From Aphelocoma coerulescens (lineage: Eukaryota > Chordata > Aves > Passeriformes > Corvidae), in contig NW_027183572.1 in the NCBI RefSeq assembly GCF_041296385.1, positions 146,001-210,000 of the forward strand: a DNA stretch of 64,000 nt. Reading direction: 5' to 3'. The translations under genes were made by a program, and so were the position numbers. Below, in pieces: positions 49,273 to 59,765 of this stretch. Numbering within the stretch: position 1 is the first letter of the stretch; each line of letters begins with the position of its first letter. Below the pieces are notes generated by a model. That model ran no database searches, was not told the origin of the DNA, and worked only from the letters and a program-made list of their open reading frames with translations.

Positions 49273-50447
49273 TGCATTGATGCTGCCTGGACTCCAGGCA
49301 CCCACCAAAGCTGCTCTCTCACTCCTGTCCACAGCTGGACAGGAGAGAGAAAATATAACAAAGAGTTCATGGGTTGAGATAAGGACCAGGAGAGATCCCT
49401 CATCCAACAACGTCCCAGGCAAAACAGGCTCAACTTACAGGTATCAAGTGAATTTATTAATAACAAAATCAGAGCAGGATAATGAGAAGTGAAAGAAGAG
49501 CTTTCAAAACACCTTCCCCTCCCCTCCATCCTTCCCACCGATGGCACAGGAGACAGGGAATGGGGATTGTGGTCAGTTCATCTCCTGTGGCTTCTCCCGC
49601 TGCTCAGGGAGAGGAGTTGTTCCCCTGTGAGACCGTGGGGTCCCTTCCCACGGGAGACAGTTCTCCGTGAGTGTCTCTGACGTGGGTCCAATCTGACGAG
49701 CAGCAGTCCTCCCAAAACTGCTGCGGCGTGGGTCACTCTTCCATGGGGTCAGTTCTTCAAGGCCAGGCTGCTCCAGCCTGGGAGCAGGGCCCCTCTGCAC
49801 CGGCTCTGCCCCTGGATCACAGCCTCCTGCAGGCATCCACCCGCTCCGGCGTGGGCACCTCCCCAGGGGCTGCGGGTGGATCTCTGCATCACCCAGGGAT
49901 CCCCAGGGGCTGCTGGTGGATCTCTGCATCCCCAGGGATCCCCAGGGGCTGCGGGTGGATCTCTGCATCCCCAGGGATCCCCAGGGGCTGCGGGTGGATC
50001 TCTGCATCCCCCATGGATCCCCAGGGGCTGCGGGTGGATCTCTGCATCCCCCGTGGATCCCCAGGGGCTGCAGGAGCACAGCTGCTCCACCATGGTCTCA
50101 CCACGGCCTGCAGAGGAATCTCGGCTCTGGCTCCTGGAGCACCTCCTCCCCCTCCTTCTCCACTGCCCTTGGTGTCTCCCTGTTGTTTCCCTCACATGTT
50201 CTCCCCTCCTCCTCTCTGACTACAAAAACCCTGTGTCCCACTATGTTTTCATTTCCTTCTGAAATCTGCTATCACAGAGGCGTTACCAGCCTCCCTCAGT
50301 GGCCCAGCCTTGGCCAGTGCCATGTCCATCTTCAGAGCCATCGGGGATCGGCTCTGCCGGACATGGTGGAAGCTTCCAGCAGCTTCTCACAGAAGCCACC
50401 TCTGTGGCCCCCCCGCTACCAAAAACCAGGCGTGCCAAACCAACACA
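49273..50447 (-). mobile_element. Solo LTR, minus strand, with internal repeat expansion
   Basis: Read on the minus strand it begins TGTGTTGGTTTGG at 50447 with a GTAGCGGGGGGGCC block and GCTTCTGTGAGAAGC. It carries AATAAA (plus-strand TTTATT at about 49452) and ends with CTTTGGTGGGTGCCTGG near 49290, closing at a CA near 49273. From memory, these terminal blocks resemble a widespread songbird retroviral LTR. No polypurine tract or PBS adjoins it, so it is taken as solo. No matching target duplication was found, so the exact ends are uncertain by a few bases. Confidence 0.7.
49862..50072 (+). repeat. 39-40 bp minisatellite inside the LTR
   Basis: Five copies plus a partial one of a 39-40 bp repeat with the core GGGGCTGCGGGTGGATCTCT followed by GCATCCCC and GGATCCCCA. 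It lies in what would be U3 of the LTR. Length differs by one base between copies. Confidence 0.93.
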
Positions 50448-50448
50448 C

Positions 50449-50560
50449 ACAGGAAGGAAAGCACGGAGCCCCAGCGCTCCAGGGCAGGTGAGAAGCAAGC
50501 TCTCGCCATGCCAAGGTCAGCCGGAGCTGCCAGGCGGCCCCAGGAGCCCAAGGCAGCCAG
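50449..50560. other. Short module next to the LTR
   Basis: AGGAAGGAAAGCACGGAGCC at 50450 recurs at 51717, and a diverged form (GGAAGGGCAGCACCGAGCC) at 50761. The three copies mark an older repeated module around the 37-bp repeat. Confidence 0.55.
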
Positions 50561-50761
50561 AGCTGTTCCATGTTCCCTTGGTTCCGTGGGCCCTGCAGGG
50601 TCACAAAGGTGTCCTTGGTTCTCTGGGGCCCACAGTGCCACAGTGGCCCCTTGGCTCCATGGAATGCCACAGGGTCACAATGGTTCCCTTGGTGCCACCA
50701 GCCCTGCAGGGTCACAACGGCCCCTGGGTTCCACGAGGCCACGCGAGGTCACAGTGGTCTC
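50561..50761 (+). repeat. Five degenerate copies of the satellite's 37-bp repeat
   Basis: Repeats start at 50561, 50598, 50635, 50672 and 50709, exactly 37 bp apart, with a partial sixth to 50761. They keep the satellite's pattern: GGGTCACAA, then TCCTTGG or CCCTTGG, then TTCCA and a GC-rich end. Period, order and core words match the minisatellite in the array at 1-30,579. These copies are more diverged from one another, so this is a separate, older locus of the same family. Confidence 0.8.
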
Positions 50762-52044
50762 CAGAGGAAGGGCAGCACCGAGCCCCAGGGTTTCAGGGGC
50801 AGATGAGACACAGCCACCAGAGGCCAAGGCCAGCCACATCTGTCTGTCCTGGCAGGTTTGTCTGGGAGCAGCCCTTGGATATTGGGAATTTGGGAGGTGG
50901 AATCCCAGTTTTGGCCATGGGCACCTTGTCGAGTAACGCAGTTCTGTGCTCGCTGCACGAGCTCTGGTGTGCCCTCGGTCACAGAGAGTCCAGCTGCGTT
51001 ACTTCTGTGCGTCGCAGAAGCAACTTTGGCATCAGGAAAAGTGCTGCTGGCTGACGTTAGTTGGGAGATAAAGGAAGAGAGAGAGGGTTCTGGTCTGGCT
51101 TCCAACAGGTTTATTGTCAGAAGTTTAGCAACCAGAACATGGCAATGATCTTAATCCGGGATCCCGTCAAGAGGCTTTTCCCTCAGTTTTAGAGGGGGGT
51201 TGGAAACCGTGGGGAAAGGGGAAAACAACCAAAGAGTTACAAGCCAGGGGGAGGATACAATTCAACAAGAACTACTGGGAGATACAACAAAGAACCAGTG
51301 AACAACCGAGTAAGAGGGAATTCTCCCGAACAGGGAAAGGCAGTTTGGAGCCAGGTGCAGCCCTGGGGGGATGTGGCTTAAGCTTCTGAGCATCGACCCA
51401 GCCTGCGAGTCTGTGTCCGGGGAAATTCAATCCACAGGAGGGTCTGGGGTTGATCGGCATCTCACTGCCCCAGCCCAGCAGTGGGCTGGGTCATAGCAAC
51501 AGCTGAGAAGGATGGGTGTTTTCCACATGAAAGAAAAGCACAAAGTCTGGGTGTTTTGGGAGAAGATGAGAGGTGGCCACCATGGGTGAGGGCAGCCAGA
51601 CCTGTCTCTCATGGCAGCTTTTGTCTGGGAGCAATCCTTGGATAGACAGAATTTGGGAGGTAGAATTTCAGTTTTGGCCATGGGAGCCTGGATGAGAAGG
51701 ACGGTTCTTTTCCTTAGGAAGGAAAGCACGGAGCCCCAGGAGCCCCAGGGCTCCTGAGCCAGCCCCTGCTGCCCCGGGAGGGAATTTGGGGAGGGGGCAG
51801 AGGGGGTGCGCAGCCCCTGCCGGGGGATGACCCCGGCCCAGCGCCCTTCGTTCAGCACCGAGCTGGGCGTGGGGCCGCAGGAGGAAGAGGCCGATGGGAA
51901 GCAGATCCTGCAGGGGAGACAGGGCTTGGGCTCAGGGCAAGGTCCTGCCCTGCACACCTGGCTCAGGTGTGAGCCTGCCCCAGGAAGGGAGCGGGACATT
52001 CCCATCCCCACGGATCAGGGCTGGGAGCAGCACTGGGACCAGGG
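50762..52044. other. Repeat-derived spacer with a duplicated 70-bp module
   Basis: TTTGTCTGGGAGCAGCCCTT with TTTGGGAGGTGGAAT and AGTTTTGGCCATGGG (50856-50925) recurs at 51618-51688. A plus-strand GGTTTATTGTCAG at about 51112 is AATAAA on the minus strand and is followed by a CT-rich end, so 51050-51420 may be another LTR fragment. I find no supported gene. Confidence 0.4.
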
Positions 52045-52620
52045 ACATGGAAACACTGGGAGCCACTGGGACCATACTGTGGGCTACTGGGAGCTACTGG
52101 GAGCAACTGGGAATGACGGGTGTGTGCTGGAGGCAACTGGGATATACTGGGAATGAATGAGATTATGCTGGGGGCAACTGGAACCATGCTGGGGCAACTG
52201 GGGTGACTGGGAATGAGCATGCTGGGGGAAACTGGGAGCAACTGGGAGTGACTGTGTCTGTGCTGGGGGCCACTGAGGTCATACTTGCAGTGACTGGGAC
52301 TGTACTAGGGGCAACTGGGAGCAAGTGGAACCATGCTGGAGGTAACTAGGATCGCACTGAGGCTGATTTGGATCATACTGGGAGTGACAAGGAGCATGCT
52401 GGGGGCAATTTGAACCATGTTGGGGGCAACTGGGATATACTGGGAGCAACTGGAACATCACTGAGGGTGACTGGAAGTGGCTGTGGGCAACTGGAATCAT
52501 ACTGGAAGTAACTGGGAGGACTTGGCAGTGACTGGGAGCATGCTGGGGGCAACTGGGATATTCTGAGAGAGACTGGGAGTCACTGGGATCATGCTGGGAG
52601 TGACTGGGAGCGTGGCAATG
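52045..52620 (+). repeat. ACTGGGA minisatellite
   Basis: About 575 bases of irregular repeats of roughly 10-12 bp built on ACTGGGAGCA, ACTGGGAT and ATGCTGGGGGCA. Copies are degenerate and no coding frame is convincing. Confidence 0.88.
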
Positions 52621-52689
52621 GCCTGGGCTGGCTGATGTGGGGCCTCAGGGTGTGCAGGGAGCACTGTGACACTGCGGGGCCCCTGGAAC

Positions 52690-53201
52690 TGTTATAAACG
52701 ACCCAGATCCGATATGGAAAGGAGTTCTTAAAATTTACTGAGAACTCAATAAAAATGGCAAAGCAAAAGGGGCAGCGCTGGCAGCGTGGCTGGATGCCAG
52801 AGGCTCGCCCACAGCATGGCCATCCTGCCTTTTATACCCCTGTGATTGCATCAGCCTGATGCATATTTATTTCCTGTTTTGCATAGTCCCATCCCCTTGT
52901 CAATCTTTTGGGAGCCTGCCCTGTTCTGGTGCTGTGGCCCTCAGGGTCCTCACTGGTTGGAGTCCCATTCCTTTTGTGGTGGTGCCTTCCAAGTCTGGCT
53001 GGCAACAGCCCGGCCCTTTGCCCACCCCACAGCAGTGATGTTACAGCACACAGATCATCCAGCCCCTGTAAAATCCAACCCACAGCCAGAGCACCCCAGC
53101 AACCATTGAACAGCTCTGACCATGCAGTGTTAGAACTCATGATTAATTCATAGCCCATACAACAGACGGGAAAGCCAACTCTCAATAATTCACCTGTAAC
53201 A
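52690..53201 (-). mobile_element. Candidate solo LTR, minus strand
   Basis: The termini are TGTTA (52690-52694) and TAACA (53197-53201), a 5-bp inverted repeat. AACTG occurs at both edges (52687-52691 and 53201-53205), overlapping those termini. On the minus strand a TATAAAAGG lies at about 52832-52840, and a TTTTTATTGAG U5-like end follows. The overlap between possible target duplication and termini leaves the exact ends open. Confidence 0.45.
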
Positions 53202-53205
53202 ACTG

Positions 53206-53504
53206 AGATTCCTCCCAGCATTCTCCTGGAGTCTTTTGACCTCTAATTTGGGCACCTGAGTTGATAACCACAGGCCCACAAGGCCTTCCTTCTTCCAAGG
53301 AAGGTTTCCAGTATGTTTTTTCTCCTTTTGAGTTACATTTTTGCTCTGGAACCCACCCGAGACTCCTCCCAAGTAGGTCCCAGAGCCTTCACACCTCCTG
53401 GAGGAAGCTGAGCTCCCAAGAAACAGCCCCAGATTCCTCCAGGGAAGCTTCCAAAGACGGTTTTGCTGGTTGGAAACAGCTCTGTGTTCCAAGGTCCACT
53501 GGAG
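53206..53504. repeat. Degenerate repeat flanking the provirus (left)
   Basis: Phrases such as CTCCTGGAGTCTTTTGACCT and GGGCACCTGAGTTGAT resemble 63030-63420 on the other side, where similar phrases recur about every 145 bp. The provirus therefore appears to have inserted into a degenerate repeat. Confidence 0.4.
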
Positions 53505-53508
53505 ACGC
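53505..53508. repeat. Left target-site duplication of the provirus (ACGC)
   Basis: ACGC here pairs with ATGC at 63026-63029. The single difference is a C-to-T change at a CpG. A 4-bp duplication is usual for gammaretrovirus-like elements. Confidence 0.6.
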
Positions 53509-54072
53509 TGAAAAGCGGAAAGGACTCCACTACTAAATAAGTAGTAAAGTAGGTGGGTATGCTTTATTCCAGCGCTGGGACGCACGGGGGATCGCTCCTC
53601 CAAAATCACGCGTGCCGACAGCTGCATTCAGCTTGGTATTTATTGGGTTACAAGTTCCGTATTCATTAAGTTTCCTAACAAACTCATACATATTCATCAC
53701 CTAGCCCCGCCCAGCCTCGCTTCGTATTATAATGAACTCAAAAGTCATTTACATCCACGGAGCGCTTGTGCAGTGTTGTTTGGGGGTTGTGGTAGGGGTC
53801 TCTCGGGGGTCTTGTGATGAAGTCAGGGGAGTCTTCCTTGTCTGAACTTTTCACCTTTCTCTCCTGCGCATGCTCTTTTATACCTTTGGCCTGGGTTTAA
53901 GCTTTGGCACTGGTTTGAGCTAGTTTTGGGATGAGGCAGGATGTCTGTCTGAGACTCCCGCTGGTCTTATCAGCGGTCTCTTATCTTCTCTCTTCCTGCT
54001 CTGCTATGCTGACCAAGCTAGATGCATTGCTCCTGACAAACGAATTCCTCTGCTCCCCATCCCCCTGATTCA
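53509..54072 (-). mobile_element. 3' LTR of the provirus
   Basis: A 564-bp LTR with TGAA and TTCA termini. On the minus strand it has TATAAAAG (plus 53876-53884) and AATAAA signals at plus 53560 and 53638. It differs from the 5' LTR at about 11 substitutions plus one 2-bp indel, counted by eye, which is roughly 2 percent. Confidence 0.93.
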
Positions 54073-54085
54073 GTCCCCCCTTTTC
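54073..54085 (-). other. Polypurine tract
   Basis: The minus strand reads AAAAGGGGGGAC immediately before the 3' LTR. This is the expected primer site for plus-strand DNA synthesis. Confidence 0.85.
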
Positions 54086-54128
54086 TAAAGAGTTAGTAAA
54101 TTCTTTTACTAATACTTAAATTCTTTTC

Positions 54129-56240
54129 CTAATGAATTTTTTGATAGGCATCTCTTAATGTTTTTCCGTGTGCGTTTGACAAAGTAGTTAGGACTGATAG
54201 TCTTTTTAGTACTCTATAGTTCCAAATAAGTAACGCGATAGACAGCGCGAGACAGGTACTAACCAAGGTTAATAAGACAATGATGGGGTGACATAACGTA
54301 TTTAGGATACCAGTTGCGGTAGGTGACCACCCGAAAAGCGAGTCCCACCAGTTATGGCTTGCGTCTTGTTTTACTCTTTGCAAGATTCTGCTGATTTCTT
54401 GTGTGTTATAATGGACGGTGACTAAGGTCTTTTCCCCGTTTCTTTGGATTTCTCTCAAAATCTCTATGAGGTCCTGATGTTTTACTAATTGCTTTACTAA
54501 TGTTAGGTCCATCCCAATAGGTGTGGGTAGCAATTTATGGTAAATGGTGTAGTTAGACCTTATTAATTGATGAGATACGACTGGTGCTAAATACGAAAAG
54601 TCACACCCAACAATCTTGGCAAAATTACAAATACAAAAATTAGAGTGATTCCTGGCAGTTACATTTATAACATTGTCATCTATCATCATTGAAGTGCAGG
54701 TAGTTCTTAAGCACACACAGCCTTGACCAACATATACAAGTACAGTTTTTGGTGAAGTGTCTGGGTGGATCTCAAAGTGACACATGCCTTGTTCTGTATC
54801 AAGACATATGTCTCTGGCATCAAGTGTATTACTTTCACAGATAAATCCTTGTTGTTCCCGTGTAATACAAGATTCTAAATTTACCGTTTGCCATTCTTCT
54901 CCTACCATCCGAGCCCATACTCTATGTTCAGAGGGGTAGAAAACTGTCCCTTTATGGTTTAGTCCCAATGCGACAATAGGATGAATTACATAAACTGTGG
55001 CATTCCGTATCGTAAGCACAAAGGCAGTAGCTATGTTAGTCATTGGGTCATAGGTGAAATTTACCAAGGTCCACCAGGATTGGAGCTTTCTTTCTAATTT
55101 AGTAGCATTGTTCCAAACAGCTCCTCGGATTTCAATAGGAAATACACCTTCATTACCTTCTCTTATAATTAAGGAAGCTGTGGACTGCATCTGTAATTGA
55201 GCTTGTATGCAGCTAAGGGCTAATGAGACATTGTCCTGAGCTGTGCCAAGTGTGTTTAATATCAGTTCGTGGTCCAGGCTGCTGATTTTCATGAGGTCTG
55301 GGAGTATTTTTGAGACTTGCCACTGGCTGTTTCCTAATGCTAATAGGGAAGATTGTAGGGGTTGTTTTAATTTGGTCAGGTCACTGGTTGCCGTGGCCAG
55401 TTTATTCATCAGTATCTCTGAATCAATCCCATTTATGACTCCCAGTCCTGTTCCCAGCATGCCAGTCAGGTCTCTCCACATTCTGCCCATGAGGGGGGTT
55501 TGCTTTTGCAGCCAGGCTGTCCACCCTTCAAGGGATGTTTGAATTAAAGGGGAGCAGGCTGGTTGGATTTCAGAAATGTTAATTTGCATTAGTAGTTCTA
55601 CACGCTTAAGAGACCATTCTGGGTTAAACAGCAGTAATTGTTGGCCTGTGTTCCTCACTACATAAGGGCCAATCTCATAAACCTTTGGCTCAGATTTAAG
55701 TGGTGTGACCTGGGTTTGGATCTGATTGCCAGAGTAGGTCATAGTGGGCCTAGCCATGGCATTTATCTGGAATTTGAATGAGAGCCCATTACTGTCTTGG
55801 CCCCAAAGACAAACTACTTCAACAGTCTGTACTAATGTAAAATTATACCAACAGTCTGCTTCACTTGCGTAACTACAGATTTCACGGTGTTTGTCTGTAG
55901 AAGTAGTTGAGACACTGATTTGGGTTGCTTTTCTGTGAGTAGTTCCATTAATCATTCGGCATCCAATCTTGATTTTTTCTCCTACAGTCCCCTGGAGCTG
56001 CCAAGTTCTTTGTTTTTCCCATTCTTGCTTTGTATACACTTGGTTTCCGTGTATGACTATAGTCAACAGGTTTAAATTTTTTAAATCAGAATATTTCCCC
56101 ATGAGTCCAGTAACCCGCATAAAGGCTTGGGACCATATGTCTTCTCTCCTATGAGTAACTTCCTGGCTGAAGGTTACAATTATAACTGTAAGAAAAACAA
56201 TTTTCCGGGTTATACTTGTGTGCCACCCTAACATTTTCAT
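54129..56240 (-). CDS. env: Retroviral envelope glycoprotein (env), intact 703-codon frame
   Basis: Envelope precursor, made from spliced RNA and processed through the ER. The frame is uninterrupted. Its ATG overlaps the pol stop (ATGA). Seen: a hydrophobic signal peptide at about residues 13-24; about ten N-x-S/T sites; a glycine-rich hydrophobic stretch at about 258-272 followed by a long helix-forming stretch to about 360; a cysteine-rich part at about 440-570; a [14 protein letters not shown] motif before a transmembrane helix at about 650-671; and a cytoplasmic tail of about 32 residues. Position and topology make env the only reasonable call. Unlike ordinary gammaretroviral Env, I find no CX6CC, no CWLC-type motif, no typical immunosuppressive segment and no clear basic furin site. 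It may represent a different Env lineage joined to a gammaretroviral-type gag-pol. Confidence 0.85.
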   Translation of the reverse strand: MKMLGWHTSITRKIVFLTVIIVTFSQEVTHRREDIWSQAFMRVTGLMGKYSDLKNLNLLTIVIHGNQVYTKQEWEKQRTWQLQGTVGEKIKIGCRMINGTTHRKATQISVSTTSTDKHREICSYASEADCWYNFTLVQTVEVVCLWGQDSNGLSFKFQINAMARPTMTYSGNQIQTQVTPLKSEPKVYEIGPYVVRNTGQQLLLFNPEWSLKRVELLMQINISEIQPACSPLIQTSLEGWTAWLQKQTPLMGRMWRDLTGMLGTGLGVINGIDSEILMNKLATATSDLTKLKQPLQSSLLALGNSQWQVSKILPDLMKISSLDHELILNTLGTAQDNVSLALSCIQAQLQMQSTASLIIREGNEGVFPIEIRGAVWNNATKLERKLQSWWTLVNFTYDPMTNIATAFVLTIRNATVYVIHPIVALGLNHKGTVFYPSEHRVWARMVGEEWQTVNLESCITREQQGFICESNTLDARDICLDTEQGMCHFEIHPDTSPKTVLVYVGQGCVCLRTTCTSMMIDDNVINVTARNHSNFCICNFAKIVGCDFSYLAPVVSHQLIRSNYTIYHKLLPTPIGMDLTLVKQLVKHQDLIEILREIQRNGEKTLVTVHYNTQEISRILQRVKQDASHNWWDSLFGWSPTATGILNTLCHPIIVLLTLVSTCLALSIALLIWNYRVLKRLSVLTTLSNAHGKTLRDAYQKIH

Positions 56241-59200
56241 TTTGTCCGGGTAAACTTCAATTTCAGTTCATCATCCCCAGGGGTCACTTTCCAAGGGGTC
56301 TCTGGAGCCTTCTTTACTCGGGTATGGTGAATCCAGGCACTCTGTTCTCTGATCTTAATCGCGGTGTAAGTGGTGAGGAGCACCTGGAATGGTCCTTCCC
56401 ACTGTGGTTCCAGAGTCTTTTCTGTAAGAGACTTAACATATACATAATCTCCAGGCTGAATGCCATGTACAGGACCGTCCAAGCTTCGACTTCGAGTTCC
56501 AGCCACATGTTTTCCAATTTCTCTAAGCTGTTTATCTAAAGCAATCATGTAGGTGGTTAGCGTTTCTTCCCCTGTTTGGGTAGATACTCCTTTCTGTACC
56601 CCATATGGTCTCCCATAAAGTATTTCAAAGGGACTTAGCTTTTCCTTAATTCTGGGCTTGGTCCGAATTCGTAACAATGCAAGTGGAAGAGATTGGGGCC
56701 AGGGTAGGTTAGCTTCTTGCCCTAATCTCACAATTTGCTGTTTAATCAAATGGTTCATTTTCTCTACTTGGCCACTCGACTGGGGATGGTATGGAGTGTG
56801 GAGTTCCCAATCTATGCCTAAATGTCGGCTAGTTTGTTGTACCACCCTTGAAATAAAATGTGGTCCCCTATCTGATGACATTGTGGCTGGAACTCCGAAG
56901 CGTGGTATTATTTCTTGTAGTAACACCTTGGTTACTTCTCGAGCCTTAGCGGTCCTAGTAGGAAAGGCTTCTGGCCATCCTGAAAAAGTATCTGTTAGCA
57001 CTAATAAATATCGATACCCCCCTTTTCTTGGAAGTTCTGTGAAATCAATCTGCCACTGCTGTCCCGTCCCATGGCCTCTCCCAATCTGGCCCAATTTTGG
57101 TTTAGGGGTATTTTTGGGATTAGTCTGGAGGCAAAGGTTGCACTGTCGGGTTACTTGCATAACAGTTTCGTATAAGTTTCTGGCGATAATTTTCCCAATT
57201 AAGTAGCTATATAAGGCATTTGTTCCCCAGTGTGTTTTCTGGTGTTCCTCTCTAACTACGGCCCATAGCAAATGAGAGGGAATAACTACTTTTCCTCCTG
57301 CAGTGATAGCCCATCCCTCTTGGTTAAATGTTCCCTTTTCATCTTTAATCAATTTCTTGTCTTTTTTATTATATGTTGGCTTACCCTCTAGGGAAAGTTG
57401 TCCATCTGGGATCAAGGCTTCAGTTGTTGTTACTTCACCTTTTGCTGCTTCTTTTGCCTCTGTCCGCCAGTTCATTCCCTTCTTCCAATTCTGAGCTCAC
57501 CTTTTGATGTGCCCTAATGTGCATGATTGCTACTTTCTCAGGTAGCTGGACTGCTTCCAACAGCTGCATTATTTCTCGTGCATGTTTGATGTTCTTTCCA
57601 TGTGAATTTAACAGTCCTCCTTCTTTCCAAATGGCCCTGTGTGCGTGCACAACTCCAAACGCATACCTTGAGTCTGTATAGATGTTTATTTTCTTTCCTT
57701 TTGCCATCTCTAAGGCACGAGTTAGGGCGATTATTTCAGCCTTTTGTGCAGAGGTGTTTGTTGGCAGGGGTCCGGATTCTATCACCTCCTGGCAGGTGGT
57801 AACTGCATACCCAGCATGTCGCTTTCCACTGATGATGTAGCTGCTCCCATCAGTAAACCAGGTCTCTGTTTTGTCTAAAGGGGTATCCTTCAGATCCGGG
57901 CGGCTGGAGTAGGTGGCTTCGATAGTCTCCAGGCAATCATGGCGTACTGGTTCTCCCTGATTTCCACTGAGAAAGGAAGCTGGGTTGACAATGTTAGTTA
58001 CCACTATTTCTACATCATCTTGTTCCACCATGATGGCTTGATATTTCAGGAACCTTTGTGGGGAGAGCCAGTGCCCACCTTTCACTTCCAGCACCGCAGA
58101 CACCGTGTGGGATACCAGTACAGTCATTCTCTGACCCAAGGTGAACTTGCGTGCTTCTTGGATGTTTAGCACGACTGCTGCAACAGCTCTGAGGCACCCA
58201 GGCCATCCTTTGGCTGCTGCATCTAGCTGCTTAGAGAAATAAGCAACTGCCCGTCGGTATGGGCCCAGGTCCTGTGCTAGTATTCCCAGGGCGATCCCTT
58301 GCTTCTCATGGGAAAATAGAAAGAATGGCTTACTCACGTCTGGAAGTCCTAGAGCTGGAGCTGACATGAGGGCATTCTTTAGCTGGCTGAAGGCCCATGT
58401 AGCCTCCTTTGTCCACTGGAGATCTCTGCTTTCCTTTGTAATGAGTTCATATAATGGTTTCACGAGCAGCCCGTAATTGTAAATCCACAATCTGCACCAC
58501 CCCGTCATCCCCAGAAAAGTCCGTAACTCTTTCGCTGTCTGGGGTTTGGGGGTTTGGCATATCGCTTCTTTGCGATCTTGCCCCAAAGTTCGTTGTCCAG
58601 CACTGACTTCATAGCCCAGATAGATCACTTTCCGTTTCACCACCTGAGCCTTTTTCTTGGATACCCTGTACCCTTGGAGTCCCAAGAAGTTTAAGAGGCT
58701 TACCGTCCAGGCTGTGCAAGCTTCCTCTGTTCGGGTAGCTATTAGGAGATCATCCACGTACTGCAATAGCTTCCCTTCTCCTGGTGGGGCTTCCCAGGAC
58801 TCTATGTCTTTTGCGAGCTGTTCTCCAAACAAGGTGGGACTGTTCTTAAATCCCTGAGGCAACACCGTCCATGTGAGCTGGGTTTTGCACCCACTCTTAG
58901 GGCTTTCCCATTCGAATGCAAAAATTTTCTGGCTGGCTTCATGGAGAGGGAGGCAAAAGAAGGCATCCTTTAGATCTAAAACAGTAAACCAGGTTAGTTC
59001 TGGTGTTAAGCATGTTAACAGAGTGTAAGGGTTTGCCACCACAGGATAGAGATCCTCAGTTATCTTATTAACAGCCCGTAAATCCTGGACCACCCGGTAA
59101 GATCCATCAGGTTTACGGACAGGCAGGATAGGAATATTAAAATCAGATTGGCACTCTTTTAACAATCCCAACTGTAAGAATTTTTCAATTATTGGGCCAA

Positions 59201-59765
59201 TTCCTTCCCTGTCTTCCCTTTTAAGGGGGTACTGTTTAATTCTAACTGGTTGTTTCCCTTCTTTGAGTTTGATCTGTATTGGGGTTGCATTTTTGGCTCT
59301 CCCAGGTACATCTGTAGCCCAGACTCCTGGGAACACTTGGCTTATTATCTCTTCCCTGATTTCCTCCACAGGGCCTTTGGTTGTTAATATTAGGCTCAGT
59401 ATTTCTACGTACTGTTGGTCATTTACCTCCAGAATAACTTCCCCATTCCTAAAAATAATGGTTGCTTGTAATTGTTCTAATAAATCTCTTCCCAAGAGTG
59501 CTTTTGGAGAATTGGGTAAATATAGAAACTTGTGAATACCCCATTGTTTCCCAATTTTATATTTCAATGGCTTACAAAAATAAGCTTTTTCAGATTGGCC
59601 AGTTGCTCTGTGTACCACAATATAGTCATCCTCCACAGGCATTAAAGCTTTATTTAAAACTGAATATGCTGCCCCCGTATCCACCAAAAATTCTATTTCT
59701 TTTTCCTTGTCCCCTAGCTTCATTATAACCCGTGGATCTGCTAGGGTGGAATCCCCCGGCCCTCT
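56237..59765 (-). pseudogene. pol: Retroviral pol (protease, RT, RNase H, integrase), one frameshift
   Basis: The protease active site DTGA is at residues 15-18 counted from the first ATG at 59723. Reverse transcriptase has LPQGFKNSPTLF and the catalytic YVDD (58749-58760, residues 322-325). RNase H has aspartates at about 625 (TDGS), 684 (YTDS) and 754 (ELADR). Just after ELADR, near 57455-57465, the frame breaks; the first frame stops at 57435 and integrase continues in another frame. Integrase has an HHCC zinc motif, D144, D202 and E238 (DX35E, numbered from 57475) and a C-terminal GPF-type domain as in gammaretroviruses. The protease-to-integrase order within one pol frame and the in-frame relation to gag support a gammaretrovirus-like element. 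One frameshift makes the encoded polyprotein incomplete. Confidence 0.92.

Noticed and set aside
49573..50195. Overlapping frames of 148-182 codons on both strands over the LTR minisatellite
   Set aside because: The repeat is open in several frames on both strands, which is a product of its composition and not evidence of a protein.
51427..52011. 194-codon minus-strand frame
   Set aside because: It has a short exon-like patch, but no recognised domain, and it runs through repeat-derived sequence.
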